Source: REEB76 sp963774895 (lineage in GTDB: Bacteria; Pseudomonadota; Gammaproteobacteria; Natronospirales; REEB76). Taken from it: a DNA stretch of 64,000 nucleotides. Below are positions 52,243-61,045 of the stretch, one piece after another; the stretch's first letter is position 1; each line of letters starts with the position of its first letter. The notes under the pieces were generated by a model. That model had not been told where the DNA came from. It saw nothing but the letters and a program-made list of their open reading frames with translations, and ran no database searches. The translations under genes and the position numbers were made by a program. Location: assembly GCA_963774895.1 (NCBI GenBank), contig CAVZGN010000001.1, positions 744,001 through 808,000 of the forward strand, read 5' to 3'.

Positions 52243-52950
52243 TTAACGGAGCTTGAGGGAAGGCTCATCCATGGCGACACCGGCTTCGCGCACCCAGGCA
52301 TTGAATGCCACGGTGATGCGCTCGCGCTGGCCATAATAGGGCGCGACCTCGTGCAGCAGATACGACGGAAACAGCAGTAACTGCCCGGCTGTCATCGGGT
52401 AGGCGATATCGCCAAACACATAGGGAGTCTGCAGGTGCGCATTGCCGGGATCCAGATACATGCTGGCGGTGGTGCGGGCCTCCAGGAAGCGCAACATACC
52501 GTTATTGGGCCGTTCCGGTACCGCATCACCAGGATCCACGCAGTACACACCCGACCAGGATGCCATCGGATGATTATGCTGTGCCGTATAGCCCGCATGC
52601 CGTGTCAGGTGGTACCAGCTGTGTTCATAGATACGCAGCCCGGCCATCTCCTCGTTGCTGTAGCCGTTCATCTGGGCGATCACGTATCCGAGGGTCTGAA
52701 GGCAGAACTGTCTTAGGGTTTGGATCTCAGGCTCGGGGTTGGAAAACAAATCAAAACTGCTTTCATATACCGAGACTTTGATCACCGGGGTTGGGGCAGA
52801 GCTGCGTTTGCGGGAAGTATCCTGCTCCCAACGGAGAAACAGCCCGCGCAGCGCCTGGTTCAAACTGGCGCAATCCGGCAATACCGTCTGGATGACGGGA
52901 GATGCAAAAGCCGTTTGTACGGTGATTCCAGGACGGTTCAAAGCGGGCAT
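52243..52950 (-). CDS. putative 2OG-Fe(II) oxygenase (PF13759 type)
   Basis: The 235-residue protein has a C-terminal double-stranded beta-helix typical of the PF13759 oxygenases: YTAQHNHPMASWSGVYCVD (His125, His127), GQLLLFPSYLLHEV (His200) and R211 in RITVAFN, which would bind 2-oxoglutarate. The N-terminal 90 residues are helical. Members of this family are frequent beside TonB receptors and TPR proteins in proteobacteria; the substrate is not known. It would use Fe(II), O2 and 2-oxoglutarate to hydroxylate a substrate in the cytoplasm; no signal peptide. About 250 bp of gene-free sequence separates it from the AspH-sulfotransferase fusion upstream. Confidence 0.82.
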   Translation of the reverse strand: MPALNRPGITVQTAFASPVIQTVLPDCASLNQALRGLFLRWEQDTSRKRSSAPTPVIKVSVYESSFDLFSNPEPEIQTLRQFCLQTLGYVIAQMNGYSNEEMAGLRIYEHSWYHLTRHAGYTAQHNHPMASWSGVYCVDPGDAVPERPNNGMLRFLEARTTASMYLDPGNAHLQTPYVFGDIAYPMTAGQLLLFPSYLLHEVAPYYGQRERITVAFNAWVREAGVAMDEPSLKLR

Positions 52951-53201
52951 GTTGGATCGCGATGGTCAATGGATTATGAGCATATTAAGTGCTGTTCCGG
53001 CCACTTACAATTGTTCTGATTAGACTAACCCCTCATGAGCGAATTGGCATACCGGGCTAAATTGCACTGCGATGAGCGACCATCGCAGGTAGCGGGTTTG
53101 AGCCTGAATGACCGCTAGCGGATGCGCCGTGGTCAGGCATGTTTTGGAATGCGGGCAAAGCAGGATGCGTTGCGGCGAAGCAAGCTCACCTATATGCACT
53201 C

Positions 53202-55040
53202 TTAGAGGCGGTTTTCCAACTGCTGGATGCGGTTCTCTATGGGGATAACTGAGTCCATGATACGTTCGATATCTTGTGCATGACACCGCCACTTATCTGG
53301 CGATGGGGGCGTAAGAGTATGACGAGACAGATGCTGGTTACCGGCAAGATTCCCAGGCGCTGCTGGTGATAGCTTACAGAACCCGTAAAGTTTGCTGGTG
53401 ACATCGGCAGGTGCCGCGATAAATTCTTCATAGCTTAGGTTGCACCAGCGATCTCTGGGCAAGTGGGAAAGACTGTCGAGGATGGCCGCATTTGCCGTGC
53501 ACCACTGGTGGGCTACGATCGCGGCAATATCGTCCATGGGCAGTTTCTGCCAACCGGGTGTCAGCAGTAGCGACCACGGCAAGCCTTGCCATCCTGGTAG
53601 ATTGCGGTAAGTAATGAATTTCCCTGAAAGCCAGGCTTCCATCATGCTCGCGAGATTGGGTTTGGGGTTGCGATGCAAGTAAATAAAATAGGCGTCATCA
53701 AATATGGTGTCCATAAACGCCACCCGTAAAGCGTTTTTGGGCGTCTTCTCAAGAAAGCGCACGCTCTCAGGTCGTTTAAATGCGGGTAGCAGTGCATATT
53801 TATTCCCATGCATGTCTTGCATTCTTTCTGCAAAAATCGTCAGGATTGTCTCCATGATCCGCGGGCTAGCATCCGCGGCATACAGGGCATTGGATGCATA
53901 ACCACGGTCCGCCGGAGATAATCCGGGCAGACTCTCGATCTCGCCATGACTTTCATTGCCCAGGGCCCAGATATCGGGATGACGTGAAAGCGTCTCATAG
54001 AGCAGCGTGCTGCCGCTGCGCGGTGCGGCAAGTATGATGATCGGCCGGTCAAAACGCGGAATTTTCAAAGCAGGCGTGGCTTCTGCGTGAGGTAAAAAAA
54101 ATGCCGGTAAATAGCTTTGTAGAATCTGAACAAGCGGCAGACTATTGCTGGCCAGACGTACATCTGAAGAACCCTGCCTGGCTTGCTGCAGCGTATGCTG
54201 CAACAGTTCCTGATAGGCGCTATGCCCGTCAGTGCTGGTGCCATATGCCGCCCAAATGGAGCGCCAATTGTGGGCAAGATCGACCAGTAGTAATTCCAGT
54301 TGTGCATAATGCGCTTGCGTTGCATTGGATTGACGCAGATCAGCGAGTAATTCTTGCACAATGGCCAGGACGGTATCTGGGTGTACGATCGTATCGAGAT
54401 TATGCTGTTCAATAGTTGGAATGACTTGTTTATCTGCTGCGTAAGTAATCAGGCTAGGTTCAGTAGAAGTGTTGTCCGCATTGCTGCGCGCAGGAATGAG
54501 CGTTCCTTGCGATACCAGGCGCCAAAAAGCAGCGCTGCCGACGGTATCGATTACCAAATGAATGCGGGTCGTATTGGTGTGGTTGAGCACCTGGTGAATG
54601 CGCCAGTTATCGAAAATCCAGGCCTCACCGGCGGCCATATGTACTTCGATCCCATCGCAGATGAACCGTACCCCCGGATCAGTGACGATCGGGATGTGAA
54701 TGCGTGTGTGATCATGCCAGTAGTATGCGATATCAGAATGCGGAGTAACTTCTGCGCCGGGAGCCAGGCGCATCAGACGTGAGCGGCCAATGACCGTATT
54801 AAAGCTGGCAAACACCTGACTAAAATAGGGGCAACGCTGCAGTCGTGACGTGGGGGCCATGCAGCCGGAAGAGTCATCGTTATCGGTGCCACCGTGCGAG
54901 ATCAGGATAAGTGCTGTATTGCCTGCATAATCCTGTGGGTGCTTTCTCCATTCATGTTCATCGAACTGCAGCGCTTCCGCAGCCAATTGCCTTGCATCGA
55001 ATGCCAGCGGTAGTTTCACAAATGGAGTTGGTAAGCGCAT
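53202..55040 (-). CDS. aspartyl/asparaginyl beta-hydroxylase-sulfotransferase fusion
   Basis: The 612-residue protein joins two catalytic domains. The N-terminal AspH-type domain (about 1-175) has the facial triad HSD (His101, Asp103) and His149 in FDNWRIHQV, with Arg159 for 2-oxoglutarate. A helical linker (about 200-320) precedes a sulfotransferase domain with the PAPS loop AAPRSGSTLLYE (about 330-341), the EKTPKNALRV motif and YLHRNPKPNLASM. It could hydroxylate a residue and a sulfotransferase could act on the same substrate; that is inference. The sulfotransferase half is unlike the three TPR paralogues in the NESHGEIESL segment. The start ATG 55040 is tentative. A perfect GGATGTT-ACGTG-AACATCC palindrome lies 40 bases upstream. 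Confidence 0.85.
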   Translation of the reverse strand: MRLPTPFVKLPLAFDARQLAAEALQFDEHEWRKHPQDYAGNTALILISHGGTDNDDSSGCMAPTSRLQRCPYFSQVFASFNTVIGRSRLMRLAPGAEVTPHSDIAYYWHDHTRIHIPIVTDPGVRFICDGIEVHMAAGEAWIFDNWRIHQVLNHTNTTRIHLVIDTVGSAAFWRLVSQGTLIPARSNADNTSTEPSLITYAADKQVIPTIEQHNLDTIVHPDTVLAIVQELLADLRQSNATQAHYAQLELLLVDLAHNWRSIWAAYGTSTDGHSAYQELLQHTLQQARQGSSDVRLASNSLPLVQILQSYLPAFFLPHAEATPALKIPRFDRPIIILAAPRSGSTLLYETLSRHPDIWALGNESHGEIESLPGLSPADRGYASNALYAADASPRIMETILTIFAERMQDMHGNKYALLPAFKRPESVRFLEKTPKNALRVAFMDTIFDDAYFIYLHRNPKPNLASMMEAWLSGKFITYRNLPGWQGLPWSLLLTPGWQKLPMDDIAAIVAHQWCTANAAILDSLSHLPRDRWCNLSYEEFIAAPADVTSKLYGFCKLSPAAPGNLAGNQHLSRHTLTPPSPDKWRCHAQDIERIMDSVIPIENRIQQLENRL

Positions 55041-55558
55041 CAGTTTTCAGATTAAGTTGCTGTTATCCTAGTCTATTCAGGATGTTACGTGAACATCCGG
55101 GCATTTCCAAGTATGTCTTTTTGATGGGTATTAGGCATATATGCAAGCGATAACATTTTGGTTTTAAAACTGAGCATATCGCAGAATACTGACGGCGGGC
55201 TATACGAATAGTCTGTTCTGAGCTCGATTCATACGGCCGTAGTCATGCCTATCCCTCTCGATGTGTAAGGCATTACACTACGAGCCATGAGCTAAAAACG
55301 CTGAAGTGGATTCTGTTGCTATCACGCCCTAATAGCCTACCCAGATAGCTTTCATAACTTGCCCTGCAGGACTGTAGCAGCCCTGCTAAGCCACATAATT
55401 GAGGTGTGCAACAAGGATAAATATGTGCAAGATGATAGCATCCCGATAGGTGCTAATAGTCTTACATTAGCTAAGTAGTTGGGCTCATATTAAAAATATT
55501 GCCAGCGGCTTACAATTAAGCCGTATACCTAATCTGCAAGTATTCTGAGGATAATGAC
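55041..55558. other. gene-free stretch with two inverted repeats
   Basis: No coding region is convincing in these 518 bases, which are AT-rich compared with the rest. GGATGTT-ACGTG-AACATCC (55080-55098) lies upstream of the minus-strand fusion gene. CGGCTTA-CAAT-TAAGCCG (55506-55523) lies 35 bases before the plus-strand oxygenase. Both are perfect 7-bp inverted repeats without T-tracts, hence operator-like. The short frames inside end within about 10-20 codons, so no precursor peptide is evident. Confidence 0.45.
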
Positions 55559-56116
55559 ATGCAGGCAAGCCGTCGGCATTCAATCGAAGGGCGTGAAGTA
55601 AGAGTGTACGACGGCTTGCTAACCGCCAATGACATTAATGCACTGACAGCAGCATTCGAAGGTGGAGCATTTACCCGTAATGAATTTGCTCGTCCTGAAA
55701 CCGCCAGTTTTAGACATTGGGTGCTGAACATACCGTTGGACACCGCCGTCAAATTGCCTGTTTATCAGCCGACTCTGGCGGCTGCCAATGAATTTGCCAG
55801 TCAGGCGGCGTATAAAATTTATCGTTGCTACTGCAATCATGCCGCCTATGGTGACATGCTGTTTACCCACACTGATGCCCAGCCGGGAAGCCGGGAAATG
55901 ACTGCTTTGTGGTTTATCGCCCCTGAATGGAATGTGGAATGGGGTGGTGAGACACTGTTCTTCGATTCCAGTATGGATGCGCAAATCGCTGTCAGTCCCA
56001 GGCCCGGACGCCTGGTGATATTCGATGGCAGCTTGACCCATGTGGGCAGGCCACCGAACCGTATTTGCTATGCGCCCCGGTATACGCTGGCTTTTAAACT
56101 TGAGATTCTAAAATAG
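55559..56116 (+). CDS. 2OG-Fe(II) oxygenase, small HxD type
   Basis: This 185-residue protein has GAGG about 8 bases before its ATG. The double-stranded beta-helix carries LFTHTDAQ (His104, Asp106), GGETLFFD and SLTHVGRPPN (His161), with an Arg in APRYTLAFKL to bind 2-oxoglutarate. This is the prolyl-4-hydroxylase/SM-20-like fold, reduced to the catalytic core. It would hydroxylate an unknown substrate in the cytoplasm. It converges on the TPR-AspH gene 14 bases downstream. An inverted repeat 35 bases upstream may control it. Confidence 0.82.
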   Translation: MQASRRHSIEGREVRVYDGLLTANDINALTAAFEGGAFTRNEFARPETASFRHWVLNIPLDTAVKLPVYQPTLAAANEFASQAAYKIYRCYCNHAAYGDMLFTHTDAQPGSREMTALWFIAPEWNVEWGGETLFFDSSMDAQIAVSPRPGRLVIFDGSLTHVGRPPNRICYAPRYTLAFKLEILK

Positions 56117-56130
56117 CTAACAACGATGGA

Positions 56131-57465
56131 TCAGGTAGTTTCGATACCTGACACGTCTCCATACTCGCGTTCAAAGTCCTGTATAGCACTGAAGACCGCT
56201 GTTACCGCTTGCCGTTCGACACTGGATAGCTGCGGATTCCAGACCTCAAGAATCAATACTGCTCGCAATTCATCGCTTTTATTCCAGGCTTCATGCTGAA
56301 AACTGTCATCGAAAATCAGGCATTGCCCTTCAGTCCAGCCTCGCGTCTCGTTGCCGACGCGGATGGCGCAATCCGCGGGCACTATCAATGGAAGATGCAC
56401 GGCGAGTTTGTAATTGGTCAGGCCGAAATGTGGCGGGATATGGGTTCCGGGTTTCAGGATGGAGAAGAAAACTTCAGGCGAATGACCGGGTATGCATATC
56501 AGTGGCAGGTTTTCAACAGCCGCGATGGTTGAAGGGCAAAGTTGGCAATTAGCCTCTTGGCGTACACCACCTTTATATAGATGGAATGAGCTCCATTGCA
56601 ATGAGTTGTTTAAATCCTTCCATTGCGCGGTATTCTCAGCCGTCAACTGAACATACGGCCGGAGTTTTTCCGAATGTTGGAGCACGGCAAGCAGCTCATT
56701 GCGTATGACGGCGGTGGCAGTTTCCAGTTCTGTCACCCACCCGAAGTCCCGACGCTCAAAATAAGCACGCGGTTCCAATTCAGGGAAATAAAGGAATGCC
56801 GGACGCTGCAAGGCATGCAGATATCGCGGTTTGATATTACCAATATAGAACTCCGAAAACTCTGCGACGCGTTGTAGTGCAACCGCATAATGCTGGGCAC
56901 GTAATGGTGCGAGGGCATTATCCAGTAGTTTGACTTTGGCCTGTCTGACCATGTCAGAAGAGTGTGTCAGTAGTTCACGGATAGGCGCGGATGTCTGTTC
57001 AGAACTTTGCATTTGTTGAAAATGGACTGCTTGTGTCCAGGCCTTGTGATAGGCACGGACTGCAGCTTGGCGCAGCCCCATAGCTTCCAAGATGGACCCC
57101 TTGTGAAGATGGGCCATGGGGAAGGGTTTTTTTAATGTCAGGGCATGTTCTATAGCATCCAATGCTAATTCATACTCGCCGCGCGCCTTGTGTACTACTG
57201 CAAAATTGAGATAGGTAATTGGCCGATGACGATTTGCTCGAAATGAGCGCCCAAGGAGATCGAGGCTGAGATTGGTATCGCCCCGTTCGAATGCACGGGT
57301 AGCAAGAAAATCAAGTGCTTCTACGTGATAGGGCGCAGCCCTGAGTATTTGTTCGTAGACTTTACTCGCATCTTCAATCTGGCCACGCCGGGCAAGCTCA
57401 ACCGCGCTGGTGCTCAAAGCTTTTACCTGCCAGGCGGGATCCTTAAAGTCGTTTGTTGTTGACAT
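56131..57465 (-). CDS. TPR-aspartyl/asparaginyl beta-hydroxylase
   Basis: The 444-residue protein has TPR helices over about residues 10-200 and a C-terminal AspH domain. The iron site reads PPHFG (His346, Gly348) and SFQHEAWN (His391), with R..LILEVWNP at the end. Human AspH also has Gly in the place of the acidic ligand and works with two histidines, so HxG is compatible with activity. The fusion of TPR to AspH parallels human AspH, which also has TPRs that shape substrate access. It would hydroxylate Asp or Asn side chains of a protein or peptide. It diverges from the next gene by 116 bases. Confidence 0.85.
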   Translation of the reverse strand: MSTTNDFKDPAWQVKALSTSAVELARRGQIEDASKVYEQILRAAPYHVEALDFLATRAFERGDTNLSLDLLGRSFRANRHRPITYLNFAVVHKARGEYELALDAIEHALTLKKPFPMAHLHKGSILEAMGLRQAAVRAYHKAWTQAVHFQQMQSSEQTSAPIRELLTHSSDMVRQAKVKLLDNALAPLRAQHYAVALQRVAEFSEFYIGNIKPRYLHALQRPAFLYFPELEPRAYFERRDFGWVTELETATAVIRNELLAVLQHSEKLRPYVQLTAENTAQWKDLNNSLQWSSFHLYKGGVRQEANCQLCPSTIAAVENLPLICIPGHSPEVFFSILKPGTHIPPHFGLTNYKLAVHLPLIVPADCAIRVGNETRGWTEGQCLIFDDSFQHEAWNKSDELRAVLILEVWNPQLSSVERQAVTAVFSAIQDFEREYGDVSGIETT

Positions 57466-57581
57466 GGACGTGATTATGAGGATTCAAAAAGTTTCTAGAA
57501 TCGCTTATTTTAAGACTATGATGTACCGCTATGCTACATTTAATTTCGACGTGATCGAAAACCACGCCCCATAGGCATGAT

Positions 57582-58631
57582 ATGCACAGTCTGGATGATT
57601 TGGTTACCCAAGCCGAATATCACCTGCATGCGCTGGATCTTGCCAGCGGGGAATGTGAATTCTTACGGGTTGATAATGCGACATTTCGGCATTCCACTTT
57701 TATGGATCACCGCTTACGGACAGCGGCGCAGGAACCTATCCGTACATCTTTGGAGCTCATAGAGAAGCATATAGCCAGTATGCCGATAGCGGCAGATTCC
57801 AGGCCGGTGAATTATATTTTCCATACCGCATTCTGCTGTTCTACCTTGATTTCCAAATGCCTTGATATTCAAGGCATTTCTTCTGCTTTGCGTGAACCCG
57901 CTGTGTTCATGCAGATGGCCAACTACAAGCGTGTCGGTAATCCGTTATTTTTAGATATACACAGGCAGCAGACACTGTTGAACATTGTTGTGTACTTACT
58001 TGCGAAATCATCCGGACAGAGTGAGACACCGCTGATCAAGCCGACGAATGCCGCCAATAATCTCATCGTGGAGATTGTCCAGAATATACATACCCAGGGG
58101 ATTCTGTTGTTATATTCGAGCCTTGAACAATTCCTGGTGTCGATCATCAAGAAGGGCGAGGAAGGACGCGCATTCGTACGTCGACTGTTTAATTTAATCC
58201 GCATGGACTCGGAACGCAGCAATTCTCTGCCACTTGAATCATTATCGCAGCTCACGGATTTGCAAATTGCAGCCATGGTGTGGTATGTACAGCTCGATAA
58301 CTATCTAAAAGTACTCGATGGATTTCCAGCTGCAACAATCAGGACGCTGGATTGTGAGGTGTTTCTTGCGGAACCTGTTAATACATTGACAAGGTTATGT
58401 GAGTTATTTAACTTGAATGTGACCAAGCAGGCATTGGGAGAGATTATCACGGGGCCCATATTTACTAAGTATTCTAAAAACAGTTTGCTGGATTACGATG
58501 CATCCATTAGAGAGACTGAAAACACACGCATAGCCAAACACAACCGCGAAACCATTAATGGCATAATCGCCTGGAGTGAACGCATTCGGCCTGAAGGTCC
58601 GGTACCGTTGCCGTTGCCGCGCTCTTTATAG
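57582..58631 (+). CDS. P-loop sulfotransferase-like protein
   Basis: The 349-residue protein lacks TPRs. It has a P-loop-like motif FHTAFCCSTLISKCLD (residues 80-95), a LREPAVFMQM segment, a LIKPTNAAN strand and a later helical part. The pattern recalls sulfotransferase-like proteins with FHTxFCxST loops, found near hydroxylases in other proteobacteria, and is more distant from the TPR paralogues: the normal RSGTT is replaced by CCST. The canonical catalytic residues cannot be confirmed by eye. AGG lies 6 bases before the ATG. It converges on the 58640 oxygenase with 8 bases between. The role is inferred from context only. Confidence 0.65.
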   Translation: MHSLDDLVTQAEYHLHALDLASGECEFLRVDNATFRHSTFMDHRLRTAAQEPIRTSLELIEKHIASMPIAADSRPVNYIFHTAFCCSTLISKCLDIQGISSALREPAVFMQMANYKRVGNPLFLDIHRQQTLLNIVVYLLAKSSGQSETPLIKPTNAANNLIVEIVQNIHTQGILLLYSSLEQFLVSIIKKGEEGRAFVRRLFNLIRMDSERSNSLPLESLSQLTDLQIAAMVWYVQLDNYLKVLDGFPAATIRTLDCEVFLAEPVNTLTRLCELFNLNVTKQALGEIITGPIFTKYSKNSLLDYDASIRETENTRIAKHNRETINGIIAWSERIRPEGPVPLPLPRSL

Positions 58632-58639
58632 TATCCGCA

Positions 58640-59356
58640 TCAAGCATCCGGCGGCCTGCTCATGCCCCAGCCGGTAATGGCATAACGGCCATGAGGCACG
58701 AATGGCGCCACATAGCTGACATGGTGCCATGCCGGCACCTGGAACAGGGTTAATGAATTGAAAGTCGGCAGGTAGGTGTCGGTTACCTTGCCTTCATCAT
58801 CCAGGAATTGCAATAATCCACCCCAGTCTGCCTGCCATTTTCTGGTGAGATTCAGTACGTAGGCGATCTCGCGGTATTGCCCGACTGCCTGATCATTATG
58901 TTTCTTGAGAAAATGACCCGGGGTGTAACGGGTCGCTTGTGCATCTGCTTTCATAATATTGAATATACCAGTAACGTTTCGCATGAAATCCAGGAATGCA
59001 GGAGCATTGATGTATTCCAGCATCGTATGCAACAGTAGTCCCGGGGCGCGCTTTTCCTTGTAGGCGGTCACCATCATGTAGCTGTTATATAGGAACTGAA
59101 ATTTATCTACTGCCCTTGCCTGTACCTTGTTGTTCAGCTTCATCCAATCTTCCTGGCTAAAATTTGCAAGCTTGTCGGCAGTCAATAATGTGGATTTCTC
59201 TCCGTCTATGTAAGCCATATCCCATGGTACTTCATGCTCCAGACACTGGCACAAATTTTCAGCGGCCTCGGGCTGCAGCACGTCATGAATCTGGATACGG
59301 CGTTTTTGTCTGAATTCGGCCGCCAGATTGTCGATATTTAAGCCTGGATTTAACAT
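58640..59356 (-). CDS. OGFOD1/Tpa1-like 2OG-Fe(II) oxygenase
   Basis: This 238-residue protein has FLKKHNDQ (His-Asn-Asp iron site), a GGLLQFLDDEG strand, LTLFQVPAWHHVSYV and a final GRYAITGWG. That last set resembles the N-terminal oxygenase domain of OGFOD1/Tpa1/Ofd1, which hydroxylates a proline in ribosomal protein uS12 in eukaryotes. Bacterial members occur in tailoring pathways. Here it is small, with no second domain. It is convergent with the sulfotransferase-like gene and divergent from the SEL1-prolyl hydroxylase. Substrate unknown, and uS12 is only one option. Confidence 0.82.
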   Translation of the reverse strand: MLNPGLNIDNLAAEFRQKRRIQIHDVLQPEAAENLCQCLEHEVPWDMAYIDGEKSTLLTADKLANFSQEDWMKLNNKVQARAVDKFQFLYNSYMMVTAYKEKRAPGLLLHTMLEYINAPAFLDFMRNVTGIFNIMKADAQATRYTPGHFLKKHNDQAVGQYREIAYVLNLTRKWQADWGGLLQFLDDEGKVTDTYLPTFNSLTLFQVPAWHHVSYVAPFVPHGRYAITGWGMSRPPDA

Positions 59357-59514
59357 GGGCTTGATCTTTGATCAATAGCGCTGTTCAAAAGTATATATCT
59401 GTGTTACTGCATTTGCAGCAGCTGCTGTGTTCCTAAATATCCTGCTTGCATACAGCTTAGCAGTGAAAATGACAACTGGTATTAATATGACCCCCATGAG
59501 AGGATAAACACATC

Positions 59515-60846
59515 ATGAATGATGCAGCAGATATACGCAGCCTAACAGCCGCCGCAGAGGCGGGGCAGCCTGATGCCCAATACCGATTGGGTGCTCAGTA
59601 TTTTTCCAAGGGTGATGTCAATGCGGCTCTCGACTGGTTGAACCGGGCTGCTGGCAATGGCATCCCGGATGCGCAGAATTTACTCGGTATCATCCATCTG
59701 AACGGTATCGGCACACCCTGTCAGCCATTACAGGCAGTTGAACTGCTCAGTGCGGCCGCGAATCGCGACCTGAAGGAAGCGCACTTCAATCTTGCGGGCT
59801 TGCTATATAGCGGTGCGGTGATAGCCAGCGATGACACCGAAGCATTCCGGCATCTGTTGCGGGCTGCGGAACTTCGTCATCGGCCAGCACTGCGCGTACT
59901 GGGTTATTTGCATAGCCTTAATGATGATGCTGAATCCCGGAAACTATCGATACAGTGTTTACGGGCAGCTGCATTGCTTAGCGATGCACATTCTGAATAT
60001 GCACTAGGCATGTGCTATTTGGAAGGCGTTGGAGCCGAAATTAACATAGAAGAAGCCGTTTATTGGCTGGTAATGGCAGCGAACAAGAATTTATACAGCG
60101 CCGGATTACGTCTCAAGTTATTGATGAGCGAAATCGGGGAAACCCGGATACAGCACATCATGCAAACGCATATCACTGATATAAAGGTTGTTGATATGCA
60201 ATCATTGCAATTGCGTAACCCGGAAATACTGATTGCAGCCGTGCCCAAGGCGGGTAAGAAAACCACGGCAGTTTCTGAATATACACACATACTCACGGAT
60301 AATCTGTGTGATTATCTGGTGAATATCGCCGTACCCAGATTATTGCCATCCGGCGTTGTTAATCCGATTACTGGCAACCCCTTGAAGACAAACAAACGCA
60401 CCAGCAGCTCGATGAATTTCCAGTTGTCGATGTACGATATGATTGTGGGGCACATCTGCAGACGCCTTGCGGCGCTCGTGGGCATGCCGACGTCGCATGC
60501 GGAGCCCATATCGGTGCTCCGTTACCTGCCGGGCGAGGAGTATAAACCGCATTACGATTATTTTGCCGTCGATGAACGTGGTATGCCGCAGGTACAGGAT
60601 GCTAATGGTCAACGCGCGGTTACTGTATTTATATATCTCAATCAAGTCGACGCGGGCGGCGAAACAGATTTCCCGCGTCTGTTAATCAAGGTGCATCCCG
60701 AGAAGGGCAAGGCCGTAACCTTTATGAACTGCGATGCGAGCGGGCAACCCAATCAAGATACGCTACACGCCGGATTGCCGGTAATCCGCGGTGAAAAATG
60801 GCTGGCAACCCTATGGTTTCGTGAGCGCCCCTTTGTCTGGATCTGA
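59515..60846 (+). CDS. SEL1-repeat prolyl 4-hydroxylase-like protein
   Basis: The 443-residue protein has SEL1-type repeats over about residues 14-200 (AEAGQPDAQYRLGAQYFSKG, AAANRDLKEAHFNLAGLLYSG, ALGMCYLEGVGAEINIEEAVYW), then a prolyl 4-hydroxylase domain. The iron triad is His346, Asp348 (PHYDYF) and His418 (TLHAGLPV), with Lys in RGEKWLATLWFRE for 2-oxoglutarate. GGETDFPRL is the typical P4H strand. SEL1 repeats are TPR-like, so this again joins a solenoid to a tailoring enzyme. It would hydroxylate proline or a similar residue of a partner protein. No signal peptide. It is the last gene of the island before sucA. Confidence 0.88.
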   Translation: MNDAADIRSLTAAAEAGQPDAQYRLGAQYFSKGDVNAALDWLNRAAGNGIPDAQNLLGIIHLNGIGTPCQPLQAVELLSAAANRDLKEAHFNLAGLLYSGAVIASDDTEAFRHLLRAAELRHRPALRVLGYLHSLNDDAESRKLSIQCLRAAALLSDAHSEYALGMCYLEGVGAEINIEEAVYWLVMAANKNLYSAGLRLKLLMSEIGETRIQHIMQTHITDIKVVDMQSLQLRNPEILIAAVPKAGKKTTAVSEYTHILTDNLCDYLVNIAVPRLLPSGVVNPITGNPLKTNKRTSSSMNFQLSMYDMIVGHICRRLAALVGMPTSHAEPISVLRYLPGEEYKPHYDYFAVDERGMPQVQDANGQRAVTVFIYLNQVDAGGETDFPRLLIKVHPEKGKAVTFMNCDASGQPNQDTLHAGLPVIRGEKWLATLWFRERPFVWI

Positions 60847-61045
60847 TGCCTCCACGCACTTTCCGTGCCGCTGAAATACACGGCTGTTTTCCTCTCATGC
60901 CCTGTTGGGCTACACTATCTAACCTTAGCAAGAGCAGCTGACTTCTAAACAAGACACCCGCAAGCTTCTTGAATCCTTTGCTATTTTTTTGCATTTATTC
61001 ACAGGCTGACCGCATGCAGGTCAGTGGTCATATTCACTGGAAGCA

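Noticed and set aside
53020..53292. 90-codon minus-strand frame between two oxygenase genes
   Set aside because: It overlaps the 3' end of the fusion gene in another frame and shows no recognisable fold or start signal; I considered it as a precursor peptide but found no leader or core pattern.
60954..60990. possible terminator before sucA (T-tract near 60983)
   Set aside because: The upstream stem is only about four base pairs, too weak to call a terminator.
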